A DNA stretch of 64,000 nucleotides from Danxiaibacter flavus (lineage in GTDB: Bacteria > Bacteroidota > Bacteroidia > Chitinophagales > Chitinophagaceae): positions 1,054,001 to 1,118,000 of the forward strand of contig NZ_JAULBC010000001.1 of assembly GCF_041060425.1 (NCBI RefSeq), written 5' to 3'. Both the position numbers and the translations under genes were made by a program. Positions 17,005-25,169 of the stretch are shown piece after piece (positions within the stretch are counted from its first letter, which is position 1; every line of letters starts with the position of its first letter). Under the pieces are notes generated by a model. That model did not search any database. It saw nothing but the letters and a program-made list of their open reading frames with translations, and had not been told where the DNA came from.

Positions 17005-17676
17005 ATGAAGATGCGCTTGACCCTGTCTATATTGTTATTTATTTCCATGCTGTATATCAATGCCCAGGAAAGCAGACAACAGCTTAAGCAAACTAATGAG
17101 TTCGATAGTAGCATTAAAGCTCCAATTAAATCAGAAAACGCTGCAAATAATAAAAATGACTTCCCAGTTGTAAAGCATCACAATCCACATAAAGCCACAA
17201 GACGTTCTGCTGTGTTGCCCGGATGGGGACAAGCCTACAACAAAGAATATTGGAAAATTCCTATTGTATATGCTGCTATCGGTATTCCTACTTATACATT
17301 TTTATACTATAATCAATGGTATAAAAAAACAAGAAAAGCTTATACAATTGTCGTAAATAAGGAATATAATCGGTATGATGAAATTGATCCAGCTTTAATT
17401 AGCAACCGAACCGGATTACCTATAGATCTCAACTCGTTGCAAAATTATCGTAATGAGTTTAGGCGAAACAGGGATTATTCGATTGTATTCTTTGTAATTG
17501 CCTGGGGACTGAACGTTGTAGACGCAACGGTTTTCGGACATTTAAAGGAGTTTGATGTAACTGAAGATTTAAGCATTAGTGTGCAGCCTGCTTTTGACAT
17601 TGCCACCAACTCGCCTGGACTCACATTCGCATTTAATTGGAAAAACTCTTCACCCAAGCAATGGTTAATTAGATAG
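17005..17676 (+). CDS. DUF5683 domain protein, exported (copy B)
   Basis: A 223-residue paralogue of the protein at 14668, with a signal peptide ending NAQ and the same HKATRRSAVLPGWGQAYN domain start. Most differences lie in the linker after the signal peptide. The ATG at 17005 corresponds exactly to the start of copy A; an upstream TTG is not needed. The codon choice is visibly more AT-rich than in copy A, and the gene comes with a parB remnant, so I infer that it came from a related genome with lower GC and not by local duplication. It appears intact. Confidence 0.83.
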   Translation: MKMRLTLSILLFISMLYINAQESRQQLKQTNEFDSSIKAPIKSENAANNKNDFPVVKHHNPHKATRRSAVLPGWGQAYNKEYWKIPIVYAAIGIPTYTFLYYNQWYKKTRKAYTIVVNKEYNRYDEIDPALISNRTGLPIDLNSLQNYRNEFRRNRDYSIVFFVIAWGLNVVDATVFGHLKEFDVTEDLSISVQPAFDIATNSPGLTFAFNWKNSSPKQWLIR

Positions 17677-17715
17677 GGGAAACGCCCAAAATTTAAAGCA
17701 TCAACTAGCTAATTC

Positions 17716-17915
17716 TACTTCGCTTCGATAAACGTATAACGTAAAACTTATAACGTACAACGTCAAAGCCCGATCCTGAACCCTGCCTTAAATGAAAACC
17801 ACGAATTCCAACCTGAAGAAACGCCGTTGGTTCCGGCAAATCCATCATAATTAATTCCAAGATCTAACGGTCCGACCTTTGCTCCAAGGCCTGCATCAGC
17901 GGTAAACCGGGCAGA
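17716..17915. repeat. 200-bp direct repeat, right copy
   Basis: Second copy of the segment at 16359-16558, offset 1357 bp. Here it continues into the complete outer membrane protein gene. It contains the ACGTATA heptamer array (17727-17765), which covers the stop codon of that gene. Confidence 0.93.
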
Positions 17916-18287
17916 TCCACTCATCAGCTTGTTGTCGACGCTGGCAACGCCCGCATTCAGGTTAAAGAACAATAGTTTTGTGACAAGGTAATGCCTCAGG
18001 CCGACTTTTATAGGTACATATTTAAGATCCCCCGCTGGGCTTCCACTCTTGTTGAAAAAGTTTGTATAACCAATAGTGCCTGTGAGAAATGTTTTATTTA
18101 GGCCTATACCAACGCCGCCCTCTACACCTAATCCATAATTGTAATAATTAGCCATCGAGCCGGTTGGCGCATCGTAAATGCCATGCCCGAAAAGAAAAAC
18201 GAGCTTTTGAGCGTTCAGTTTTTGCATGGAAAAGCCAAAAAATAACAGGAGAAATAAACAGGATGATTGAATTAACGTGCGCTTCAT
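17763..18287 (-). CDS. Small outer membrane beta-barrel protein
   Basis: A 174-residue protein with a signal peptide (ending LNAQ) and alternating hydrophobic strands rich in Gly and aromatic residues (YGLGVEGGVGIGL, FLTGTIGYTNFF, SWFSFKAGFRIGL), the pattern of an eight-strand outer membrane barrel. No enzymatic motif is seen. The stop codon TGA lies within an ACGT heptamer array. A fragment of the same gene is found at 16406-16558. Confidence 0.75.
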   Translation of the reverse strand: MKRTLIQSSCLFLLLFFGFSMQKLNAQKLVFLFGHGIYDAPTGSMANYYNYGLGVEGGVGIGLNKTFLTGTIGYTNFFNKSGSPAGDLKYVPIKVGLRHYLVTKLLFFNLNAGVASVDNKLMSGSARFTADAGLGAKVGPLDLGINYDGFAGTNGVSSGWNSWFSFKAGFRIGL

Positions 18288-18476
18288 GCTAAAAAATTTT
18301 ATATGTAAAATTGTCTCTCTTATGCCTGTTCTAAATATTATGCCATGTTTTTGTGAAGAGCGGCGTTAAAATTACCCGGCGGACAGCGTTGAAATTCAAT
18401 ACAATTTTACCTTGCAGGCAACGTTTTGTGCGAGGATGGTATCTTTTTCACGTAGATGTTTTAAAACTGAATTTAT

Positions 18477-19013
18477 TTGACGGAGCAGGAGATGATTAAA
18501 GGGTGCATTCAGAAGGATGCAAGCTGCCAGCGTATGCTGTTTAACACATATGCCGGCAAGATGATGACTGTCTGCCTGCGATATGCCTGCGACCACGCTG
18601 AAGCGGAAGATATTCTACAGGAAGCCTTTATAAGAGTGTTCACATACATAGCCCAATACAAGAACGAAGGATCCTTCGAAGGTTGGATAAGAAGAATTGT
18701 AGTAACTACTGCACTGAAAGTAATCAACAAAAGAAAGATAAGGTTTAATGAATTGAATGATGTGGTTGAAGGCTCCGCACATACGGAATCGTATGCGCTG
18801 ACAAATCTTAGTGAAGAAGAGTTGTTGAAGATGATAAACGCGTTGCCGGATGGATACAGGCTTGTATTTAACCTGAATGCCATTGAAGGATACAGTCATG
18901 AAGAGATCGCGAAAATGCTGAATATTCAACCTGGAACAAGTCGCAGTCAGTTGGTAAAAGCCAGGCGCATGTTGCAGGACCAGATAAAATTATTTCAAAA
19001 AATTGCCGTATAG
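18477..19013 (+). CDS. ECF-type RNA polymerase sigma factor
   Basis: A 178-residue extracytoplasmic-function sigma factor with region 2 (about 22-90; YAGKMMTVCLRYACDHAEAEDILQEAFIRVF) and region 4 (about 120-175; LPDGYRLVFNLNAIEGYSHEEIAKML, then an HTH). The start TTG at 18477 gives the MTEQEMI N-terminus; an ATG at 18492 would remove five residues. The gene ends two bases before the next ATG, so the downstream membrane protein is translationally linked and is the likely partner that controls it. Confidence 0.92.
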   Translation: MTEQEMIKGCIQKDASCQRMLFNTYAGKMMTVCLRYACDHAEAEDILQEAFIRVFTYIAQYKNEGSFEGWIRRIVVTTALKVINKRKIRFNELNDVVEGSAHTESYALTNLSEEELLKMINALPDGYRLVFNLNAIEGYSHEEIAKMLNIQPGTSRSQLVKARRMLQDQIKLFQKIAV

Positions 19014-19015
19014 TT

Positions 19016-20443
19016 ATGACAGAGAACGAATTTGACGAGTTTTTCCGGCGAAAGTTGCACGACTTTGAAAGTCATGTGCCGGAGGACAGCTGGAGTAAGA
19101 TACAGCGACGGGTTGATGACGACAGGAGGCGCCCATTCCTGTGGTGGACGCTCGCGGCGGTACTGTTTATCGGAATAGCTACCGGGGGGTACTTTATGCA
19201 GCAGCAACATGGGCAGCGCAACGGCCAGCTGGCAGGAAAACATCAATCAACACAAGAAAAAGATCAAACAAAAACAAATGCGAATGATTTAAATTCTACA
19301 CAAACAGATTCATTGGTTTCTACAGATACAAACAACAATAACTCATCTGAAAATAAAGCGGCTGAAGAAAATACGGCAAGTGACAAACGGGCCGGCATTG
19401 CCGCAGTAAATGCCCCTGCCGGAAAAACTAAATTGCAAGCCAACGATAAAAGCACAATCGCAAAATCTTATGGCAGGGACAACCCGGCGTTGATAAAAGA
19501 TGCAGAAGCCCATACTCAGGTGCCTGGCAATGCAGAAAAAGCAAAGAGCATTGACGAAAAAAATGAATTGAATGCGTCTGATGTTACAGCAAAAACAAGC
19601 AATGATCAAACAGTATTGGGCGTTGACACGGCTGCGGGTAATGCTGTGGTAGCCAATAAAGCTGTGCCTTCTACACAAAAACAAACTACAGAAACTGCGG
19701 TAACCAAGAAGAAGGAAAAACAGTCCACATCAACATCGAAGGACAGGTTTATAGAAGTATATGCTTCTCCTGCTTATAGCTGGCAGAAAACTGATGCAAA
19801 AGCAGGGTATGAAAATTATGTTTCTGAAAAAAATGCAGCAGAAAAATCATCAATATCATTCAATGCAGGCTTTCGACTCACACAAAAATTGAACGATCAC
19901 TTTTTTATAAAGTCAGGTCTGCAATACACCCAGGTCAATCAAAAATTTACATACAATACACCAAATGTGTACAGGGATGTGCCGGTAACGGTGCAAAGGT
20001 ATATCACGACCGATGCAGGTGCCGTTAATTCATTTGTGAGTGTAAGCATGGCCCGTATGATAGGCTATAGCACGGTGACTGTTAATAATCACTACTCGAG
20101 TCTTGAATTACCGGTGCTGGTCGGGTACGAAACCAATGGAGATAAGTTTAAAGCGGCTTTTTCGGCCGGTGTAATCTTCAATCTTCATTCGTGGTACAAC
20201 GGCTCTATTGTCGATACATTTTATAATGCAAGCAGTATAAAAGATTTTGATCCGTACAAGAATAACATGGGATTAAGCTTGTATTTCGGTGTGGGATTAT
20301 CAAGAAAACTATCAGAACGAGCATCATTGTTTGCAGAACCTTATTTGCAATACAGATTGGGCAATATGACAAAATCGTCGGCGCCCTTTACGCAAAAGAT
20401 TAACGTGGGAGGCTTGTCGCTGGGTTTAAAATATAAATTTTAA
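19016..20443 (+). CDS. Membrane-anchored protein with C-terminal outer-membrane-barrel-like domain (probable anti-sigma partner)
   Basis: A 475-residue protein with a short cytoplasmic head (residues 1-39; FDEFFRRKLHDFESHVPEDSWSKI in pieces), one membrane helix (about 40-60), a long Asn/Thr/Lys/Ala-rich region (65-240) and a C-terminal beta-strand domain (245-475) ending in a terminal Phe (LGLKYKF) as in porin-family proteins. Bacteroidota commonly place such a protein after an ECF sigma gene. Sigma-binding by the short head is inferred from position, not shown. The barrel-like end would lie in the periplasm or outer membrane, which would be unusual for a protein that also has an inner membrane anchor. 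Confidence 0.8.
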   Translation: MTENEFDEFFRRKLHDFESHVPEDSWSKIQRRVDDDRRRPFLWWTLAAVLFIGIATGGYFMQQQHGQRNGQLAGKHQSTQEKDQTKTNANDLNSTQTDSLVSTDTNNNNSSENKAAEENTASDKRAGIAAVNAPAGKTKLQANDKSTIAKSYGRDNPALIKDAEAHTQVPGNAEKAKSIDEKNELNASDVTAKTSNDQTVLGVDTAAGNAVVANKAVPSTQKQTTETAVTKKKEKQSTSTSKDRFIEVYASPAYSWQKTDAKAGYENYVSEKNAAEKSSISFNAGFRLTQKLNDHFFIKSGLQYTQVNQKFTYNTPNVYRDVPVTVQRYITTDAGAVNSFVSVSMARMIGYSTVTVNNHYSSLELPVLVGYETNGDKFKAAFSAGVIFNLHSWYNGSIVDTFYNASSIKDFDPYKNNMGLSLYFGVGLSRKLSERASLFAEPYLQYRLGNMTKSSAPFTQKINVGGLSLGLKYKF

Positions 20444-20575
20444 AGCACAGGCAACGATTTAAAGTGAGTAGTTATCTATTTGATACCACATGTTTGGGCA
20501 ACGATAAGCTATGTCAATCTTAAAAAATATCGTGTTGGTTACATGTGGTTAAACTATCAATTTTTTACAAGATAT

Positions 20576-21526
20576 ATGAAGCGGATTTTCTTATACTCAT
20601 TTATTGTCTTTTTGCTGGCAGGCTGTGCCAAAGAAGCATCCAATGAGTTTGTGGCTTATCCGAATAATCCGCAGAACGACACTTCGTGGAAGGCATCAAT
20701 CAGTAACGACGCTCCCGTTAATGCTTTATTATCCCTTCTTTCATCACCGCCTGTTGTGGACTCGTTTGATATAAGTACAGGCGGTGTTTTGCATTGTGCA
20801 GAAAATGCTGTGATCATCTTTCCTGCAAATTGTACAAAAGAGACAGTTTCCGGTAAAATTATAGTTGAGGCCATCTTCCTTAAATCAAAAGGTGATATGG
20901 TTCGCTTTGGCAAGCCTACTGTAAGCGATAATTATGTGCTGGTTAGTGGTGGTGCTTTTCACATAAAAATTGTAAAAGACGGGCAGGAATTGCACGTATC
21001 GGATGCTGTGCGTATTTCTGTTAAATATGTCAGTCAGGAGTTGGATAAGAAAATGAAGGTTTTTTACGGAGACACATCTGTAAATGCAACAGATGGATTT
21101 AATTGGGTTCCGGCAACCGATTCATCCCGCATTGATTTGTGGCAGGATGGTGCATTGTCGGGTTATAATATCTTCCCAAAGAATATAGGTTGGATCAATT
21201 GTGACAAGTTTGCCGACAGTACGGTGCCTTCAACAAAGCTAAATGCAGTACTTCCGGTTAATTTTACCAATATCAATACAGCTGTTTTCATTGTGTTTAA
21301 AGATCAGTGGTCAGTGCTGCGGATGAGTGCTGATGTGCCTAACAGGTATTTTTATACACATAAGGTTCCGCTTGATAAAAAAGTAATAATTGTAAGCATT
21401 TCTCTTATCGGAACGGATCTTTACATAGGAGCAAAAGACACGGTTGTTACGGCTGATGCGGTAATTGAATTGCAGCCTGTGGTTAAGAGCAAAAAAGATA
21501 TTATAGATTTTCTTGCTGCCTTGTAG
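20576..21526 (+). CDS. Lipoprotein of unknown function
   Basis: A 316-residue lipoprotein. The start at 20576 gives a signal peptide with lipobox LLAGC (Cys17); upstream frame extension lacks similarity to anything known to me. The mature part is beta-rich, with a segment (GGVLHCAENAVIIFPANCTKE) reminiscent of ZU5-like surface domains, but this is a weak resemblance. It sits 132 bp behind the ECF sigma pair and could belong to its regulon. A terminator follows. Confidence 0.75.
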   Translation: MKRIFLYSFIVFLLAGCAKEASNEFVAYPNNPQNDTSWKASISNDAPVNALLSLLSSPPVVDSFDISTGGVLHCAENAVIIFPANCTKETVSGKIIVEAIFLKSKGDMVRFGKPTVSDNYVLVSGGAFHIKIVKDGQELHVSDAVRISVKYVSQELDKKMKVFYGDTSVNATDGFNWVPATDSSRIDLWQDGALSGYNIFPKNIGWINCDKFADSTVPSTKLNAVLPVNFTNINTAVFIVFKDQWSVLRMSADVPNRYFYTHKVPLDKKVIIVSISLIGTDLYIGAKDTVVTADAVIELQPVVKSKKDIIDFLAAL

Positions 21527-21563
21527 CATTGCAATAAATAACTTGTATTTGTGAGGTGTTTTT

Positions 21564-21599
21564 AGCCTTGTCATTTTGGGGGATGACAGGGCTTTTTTG
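21564..21599 (+). terminator. Terminator after the lipoprotein gene
   Basis: AGCCTTGTCAT and ATGACAGGGCT pair around a TTTTGGGGG-type loop and are followed by TTTTTT. Confidence 0.8.
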
Positions 21600-21654
21600 T
21601 TTTATAGAAAGATGCTACTACCCTCTGTGAATTTCTCATTTAATTTTACACCTT

Positions 21655-21662
21655 TATATTTG
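21655..21662 (+). promoter_or_regulatory. -7 box upstream of bioB
   Basis: TATATTTG matches TAnnTTTG and ends 16 bp before the ATG. No clear -33 TTG is present. Confidence 0.4.
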
Positions 21663-21678
21663 CCTTCAAATTGATGTT

Positions 21679-22674
21679 ATGAGTATAGCAATAAGAAACG
21701 ACTGGACCCTTGAAGAGATTCATGAAATTTACAATACACCGTTGCTGGAGTTGGTTTTTAAAGCTGCTAACGTTCACCGTGAATATAATGATACTGCCGA
21801 AGTGCAGGTTTGTACACTATTAAGCATCAAGACGGGTGGTTGCACCGAGGATTGCGCTTATTGCCCGCAGGCTGCGCGCTATAACACAGGTGTTAACGTA
21901 CAGGCATTGATGAAGAAAGAGGAAGTGCTTGCTTACGCTCAAAAAGCAAAAGATGCAGGAAGTACACGTTTTTGTATGGGAGCTGCCTGGCGCGAAGTGA
22001 GGGATAACAGGGATTTTGACCGTGTGTTGGAAATGGTGAAAGGAGTTAATGAGATGGGAATGGAAGTTTGCTGTACGCTCGGTATGCTGACTGAAGACCA
22101 GGCCAAGAAACTGGCTGACGCGGGTTTATATGCTTATAACCACAACCTGGACACATCCAGCGAATACTATGAATCAATCATTACTACCCGTACATATGAA
22201 GAGCGTTTGAATACGTTGGATAATGTTCGCAAGGCCGGTGTTTCCGTTTGCTGTGGTGGTATCATTGGTTTAGGTGAGACGCATGAAGATAGAATTGGCA
22301 TGTTGCACACACTGGCCACAATGCCTCAACATCCTGAAAGCGTTCCCATCAACGCGTTGGTTCGTGTTGCCGGAACACCGTTGGAAAATAATCAAAAGAC
22401 AGATATTTGGGATATGGTAAGAATGATTGCCACTGCACGCATTCTGATGCCAAAAACTATGGTGAGATTAAGCGCCGGAAGAACAGAGATGAATGTGGCA
22501 GAACAAGCGCTTTGCTTTATGGCTGGCGCGAATTCAATTTTCGCGGGCGATAAACTGCTTACTACGCCAAATCCTTCATTTGATGAAGATAACCGGATGT
22601 TCGATTTGCTTGGATTGAAACCAAGAGAATCATTCAAAGCTGAAAAACAGAAGTTAGCGGAAATGTTTGAGTAG
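21679..22674 (+). CDS. bioB: Biotin synthase
   Basis: BioB is a radical SAM enzyme that inserts sulfur into dethiobiotin to make biotin. The protein has 331 residues, the normal length. The radical SAM cluster motif CTEDCAYC gives Cys55, Cys59 and Cys62, and the downstream residues for the auxiliary 2Fe-2S cluster (Cys in FCMGAAW, CCTLGM, CCGGIIGLGE; Arg in VRLSAGRTEM) are all seen. It stands alone without other bio genes, with its own promoter box and terminator. The stop codon is part of an AGCT heptamer array. Confidence 0.97.
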   Translation: MSIAIRNDWTLEEIHEIYNTPLLELVFKAANVHREYNDTAEVQVCTLLSIKTGGCTEDCAYCPQAARYNTGVNVQALMKKEEVLAYAQKAKDAGSTRFCMGAAWREVRDNRDFDRVLEMVKGVNEMGMEVCCTLGMLTEDQAKKLADAGLYAYNHNLDTSSEYYESIITTRTYEERLNTLDNVRKAGVSVCCGGIIGLGETHEDRIGMLHTLATMPQHPESVPINALVRVAGTPLENNQKTDIWDMVRMIATARILMPKTMVRLSAGRTEMNVAEQALCFMAGANSIFAGDKLLTTPNPSFDEDNRMFDLLGLKPRESFKAEKQKLAEMFE

Positions 22675-22733
22675 CTGTGAGCTGTCAGCTATAAGCCATT
22701 AGCTATTAGCTATCAGCTATTAGCCTTCAGGTC
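22672..22733 (+). repeat. Heptamer array, AGCTATC family, beginning in the bioB stop codon
   Basis: About eight units (TAGCTGT, GAGCTGT, CAGCTAT, AAGCCAT, TAGCTAT, TAGCTAT, CAGCTAT, TAGCCTT). The TAG at 22672-22674 ends bioB. Confidence 0.88.
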
Positions 22734-22756
22734 TGACAAGTTCAAGTCATCTATAC

Positions 22757-22796
22757 AAGAAAGCGCCAGTGGAGTTCTCTTTACTGGCGCTTTTGT
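22757..22796 (+). terminator. Terminator after bioB
   Basis: AAGCGCCAGT and ACTGGCGCTT form a 10-bp stem around GGAGTTCTCTTT, extended by ACAA/TTGT, followed by TTTT. It can act in both directions. Confidence 0.85.
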
Positions 22797-22860
22797 ATTA
22801 TAAGTTTTTAGATCTTGCCAGTCAATCCTTATATGCAGAAGAAACAAGGAGTGCGACGAA

Positions 22861-22894
22861 TAGCTAAAAGCTGATAGCTGACAGCTAATAGCTA
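22861..22894 (-). repeat. Heptamer array, AGCTATC family, at the stop of the YCF48-like gene
   Basis: In the minus sense TAGCTAT, TAGCTGT, CAGCTAT, CAGCTTT, TAGCTA. The TAG that ends the gene is the first unit. Confidence 0.85.
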
Positions 22895-23899
22895 CTTCAC
22901 CATTCTCCCAATCTTTGTATTGCCCCCGACAAAAAATACGGCATCGCTGTTCTTTGCTTTACGTACTGCGTGAAAGCTTTCAGTTGAAATGTTCTTCCAC
23001 GTAATACCATTATCGCCGCTGATATCAACACCGTTCAAACCGCAGGCAATGATCTGGGCAGAAGAAATAAAGGTTACGCCGGAATGGTAATTAAAAGGTG
23101 TTTTAGGAAAAGTTGCAAAGCGAAGACTTCCCGCCTTTCTGAATTCATCAAAGAAAACATAGCAACTGTCATGTCTGTCGCGCTGGTTGAAATCTCCCCC
23201 GACAATTGAAATACTGTTGTTGAATACGGCCAGTGCATTGGCGCCGGTTGATTCTTTTCCTTTCATGAGAGGAAGATTGTATGGCGTGGTATTATAAAAG
23301 AGCCTTGAATTTTTTCCGCCTGTCACCGCCAGGAAATTCTTCCCGCGCATCAGTTTTATATTGCCGCCACTGGAAGCAAAGCAAGCTTCGCCTTCATCAA
23401 CTTTCGGGCGTTTTTCCATGGAGGCTGCCTGCCATGTATCGCCATTGTTGTCTGTAAATGCAATAAACAATTTACCGTCGATTGGGTCGCCTACAACCAC
23501 ACCTGTGTTATTGTCGTAAAAGTCCATTGCATCGAGAAACATACCTTTTGTACTGTCGAGAAATACAGTTTTCCATGTTTTGCCGGCATCGGTTGTTTTC
23601 AATATGGCTGCTGGCTCTGCAATAGCTATAATGATGGCCGTATTGGCGTCGAAAGCCTCAATGTCCCTGAAATCACGTGTTTCAAAACCTTTCACTGTTT
23701 TCCATTCCCATGTTCTGCCGCCATCTGTAGAGCGGCCAACATTGCCGTTGGAACCACTTGCCCACACTACGTTGTCATCAATGGGAGAAACGCCTCTTAA
23801 TGAAGCTCTTGAGCCTGTAGAGAGCACTTCTACATGCTGGGCAACAGCAGTGAAACCAAGGAAAATAAAAACAATCAACAAGATTTTTGGCAATTTCAT
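22892..23899 (-). CDS. Secreted YCF48/BNR-repeat beta-propeller protein
   Basis: A 335-residue exported protein (signal peptide ending AVAQ) made of sialidase/YCF48-type repeats with Asp-box motifs (STDGGRTWEW, TTDAGKTWKT, DNNGDTWQ, SGDNGITWKN). Such repeats build a six- or seven-bladed propeller. Enzymatic residues of true sialidases are not obvious, so a structural or binding role in the periplasm or on the surface is more likely than hydrolysis. It diverges from tcdA across 52 bp. Confidence 0.8.
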   Translation of the reverse strand: MKLPKILLIVFIFLGFTAVAQHVEVLSTGSRASLRGVSPIDDNVVWASGSNGNVGRSTDGGRTWEWKTVKGFETRDFRDIEAFDANTAIIIAIAEPAAILKTTDAGKTWKTVFLDSTKGMFLDAMDFYDNNTGVVVGDPIDGKLFIAFTDNNGDTWQAASMEKRPKVDEGEACFASSGGNIKLMRGKNFLAVTGGKNSRLFYNTTPYNLPLMKGKESTGANALAVFNNSISIVGGDFNQRDRHDSCYVFFDEFRKAGSLRFATFPKTPFNYHSGVTFISSAQIIACGLNGVDISGDNGITWKNISTESFHAVRKAKNSDAVFFVGGNTKIGRMVK

Positions 23900-23951
23900 A
23901 TAACTCTGTCCAATTTTGCAGCCTCAATTTAATACATAATCTAACAAGAAT

Positions 23952-24674
23952 ATGATTCCTTACTGGATGAGCAGAACGCAATTGCTGCTTGGAGATGAAA
24001 AAGTTGAAAACCTGATGAACAAGCATGTGCTGGTGGCCGGCTTGGGCGGTGTTGGTGGTATTTGTGCAGAAATGATCGTGCGTAGCGGTGTGGGTAAAAT
24101 AACTATTGTTGATGCAGATGTAGTTGATCTTAGTAACTGCAACAGGCAGGTAGTGGCGCTGCAAAGCAATGCGGGTAACCTGAAAGCTGAAGAGATGGCT
24201 TCAAGGTTGCAGGCAATAAACCCGGATTTGCAAATTACTGTTGTTACGACTTTCCTGAATGTAGAAACAACAGCCGGAATTCTGGATGCACATCCGTTAG
24301 ATTATGCTGTTGACTGTATTGATACGCTGGGTTCAAAAGTTTTTTTTATAAAATCCTGCATGGAAAGAAATATCCCCATTGTAAGCTCGATGGGTGCGGG
24401 CGGCAAGGTAGATCCGTTACAAATAAAAATAGAAGATATTAGTCGTAGTTATAATTGCACACTGGCAAAATATGTTCGTAAGAGACTGCACGAAGTAGGA
24501 ATTCGGACCGGTTTTAAAGTAGTGTTTAGTCCGGAAGAAATCGACGAGACCCGCGTAATCGTTACAGAAAAAGCGCATCCCAAAAAAACATTGATCGGCA
24601 CCATCAGTTACATGCCAGCGATTTTTGGATGTATGGTGGCAAGTGTGGTGATAAGGGGCATGATGGGGGAATAG
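23952..24674 (+). CDS. tcdA: tRNA threonylcarbamoyladenosine dehydratase (TcdA/CsdL, ThiF family)
   Basis: A 240-residue E1-like protein. The N-terminal GLGGVGG nucleotide motif (about 31-37), the DADVVDLSNCNRQ segment with the adenylation Arg/Asn residues, and VDCIDTLGSK are typical of the TcdA branch. The enzyme uses ATP to close the t6A37 side chain of tRNA into cyclic ct6A, which improves decoding of ANN codons. The short length and the absence of a rhodanese or MPT-synthase-like zinc CxxC pair separate it from MoeB and ThiF. Confidence 0.92.
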   Translation: MIPYWMSRTQLLLGDEKVENLMNKHVLVAGLGGVGGICAEMIVRSGVGKITIVDADVVDLSNCNRQVVALQSNAGNLKAEEMASRLQAINPDLQITVVTTFLNVETTAGILDAHPLDYAVDCIDTLGSKVFFIKSCMERNIPIVSSMGAGGKVDPLQIKIEDISRSYNCTLAKYVRKRLHEVGIRTGFKVVFSPEEIDETRVIVTEKAHPKKTLIGTISYMPAIFGCMVASVVIRGMMGE

Positions 24675-24680
24675 GATGAT

Positions 24681-24742
24681 GTGAATAGTGAATAGTCAAT
24701 GGTGAAAGGTGAATGGTCAATAGTGAATAGTGAAAGGTGAAA
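24681..24742 (+). repeat. Heptamer array, GTGAATA family, after tcdA
   Basis: Nine units (GTGAATA twice, GTCAATG, GTGAAAG, GTGAATG, GTCAATA, GTGAATA, GTGAAAG, GTGAAAC), starting six bases after the stop codon. Confidence 0.88.
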
Positions 24743-24939
24743 CTTGCTGATAGGTGTGCTTGTTTGATTAGAGCCCAGAGAATAGTTGATAATCAGATTA
24801 TGTCCAAATAGTTTCGTGTTGAAAAAACGCGATCATTAACGTTACGATTCAACTTTTTATTTAGCGGAGTCAATTACACAACATGCCTGTGTGATTGAAG
24901 TAACCACAATGCCCAAAACAGGTTCATGCGTGGAAGGCA

Positions 24940-25018
24940 GCCCTGAAAGGGCGTAAGCACCAGCGCAGGGCAACGCCCTGTGTATTTTAAGCAAAATACA
25001 ATCAAGCCCTGAAGGGGC
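24940..25018. repeat. REP-like cluster of palindromes
   Basis: Three related hairpins GCCCTGAAAGGGC (24940-24952), AGGGCAACGCCCT (24967-24979) and GCCCTGAAGGGGC (25006-25018) flank the perfect palindrome GTATTTT-AAGC-AAAATAC (24982-24999). The look is that of REP/BIME-type elements, which RAYT transposases mobilise; no such gene is in the window. Confidence 0.75.
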
Positions 25019-25103
25019 GCAAGCGTCAATTTTATCACAACAATAGTATTAATCAACAGCGTTCCGACTGCACACGTATTCCCGGATCGTTACAATCAGT
25101 TCC

Positions 25104-25156
25104 TGAGCTTTGGGCTTTAGGCTCTAAGCTTTAAGCTTTGCCTTTCCCCTTTCCTT
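25104..25156. repeat. Heptamer array, AAGCTTT family
   Basis: GAGCTTT, GGGCTTT, AGGCTCT, AAGCTTT, AAGCTTT, GCCTTTC, CCCTTTC. It ends 14 bp before the AraC start codon, so it also forms part of the leader. Confidence 0.8.
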
Positions 25157-25169
25157 CTTAACTTTAACC

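Larger units (their letters stand above)
24675..25169. other. Gene-free spacer with heptamer array and hairpin cluster
   Basis: These 495 bp contain no supported gene. From left to right they hold a GTGAATA array, about 190 bp of plain sequence, a cluster of four perfect or near-perfect hairpins (24940-25018), and an AAGCTTT array just upstream of the AraC gene. Confidence 0.7.
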
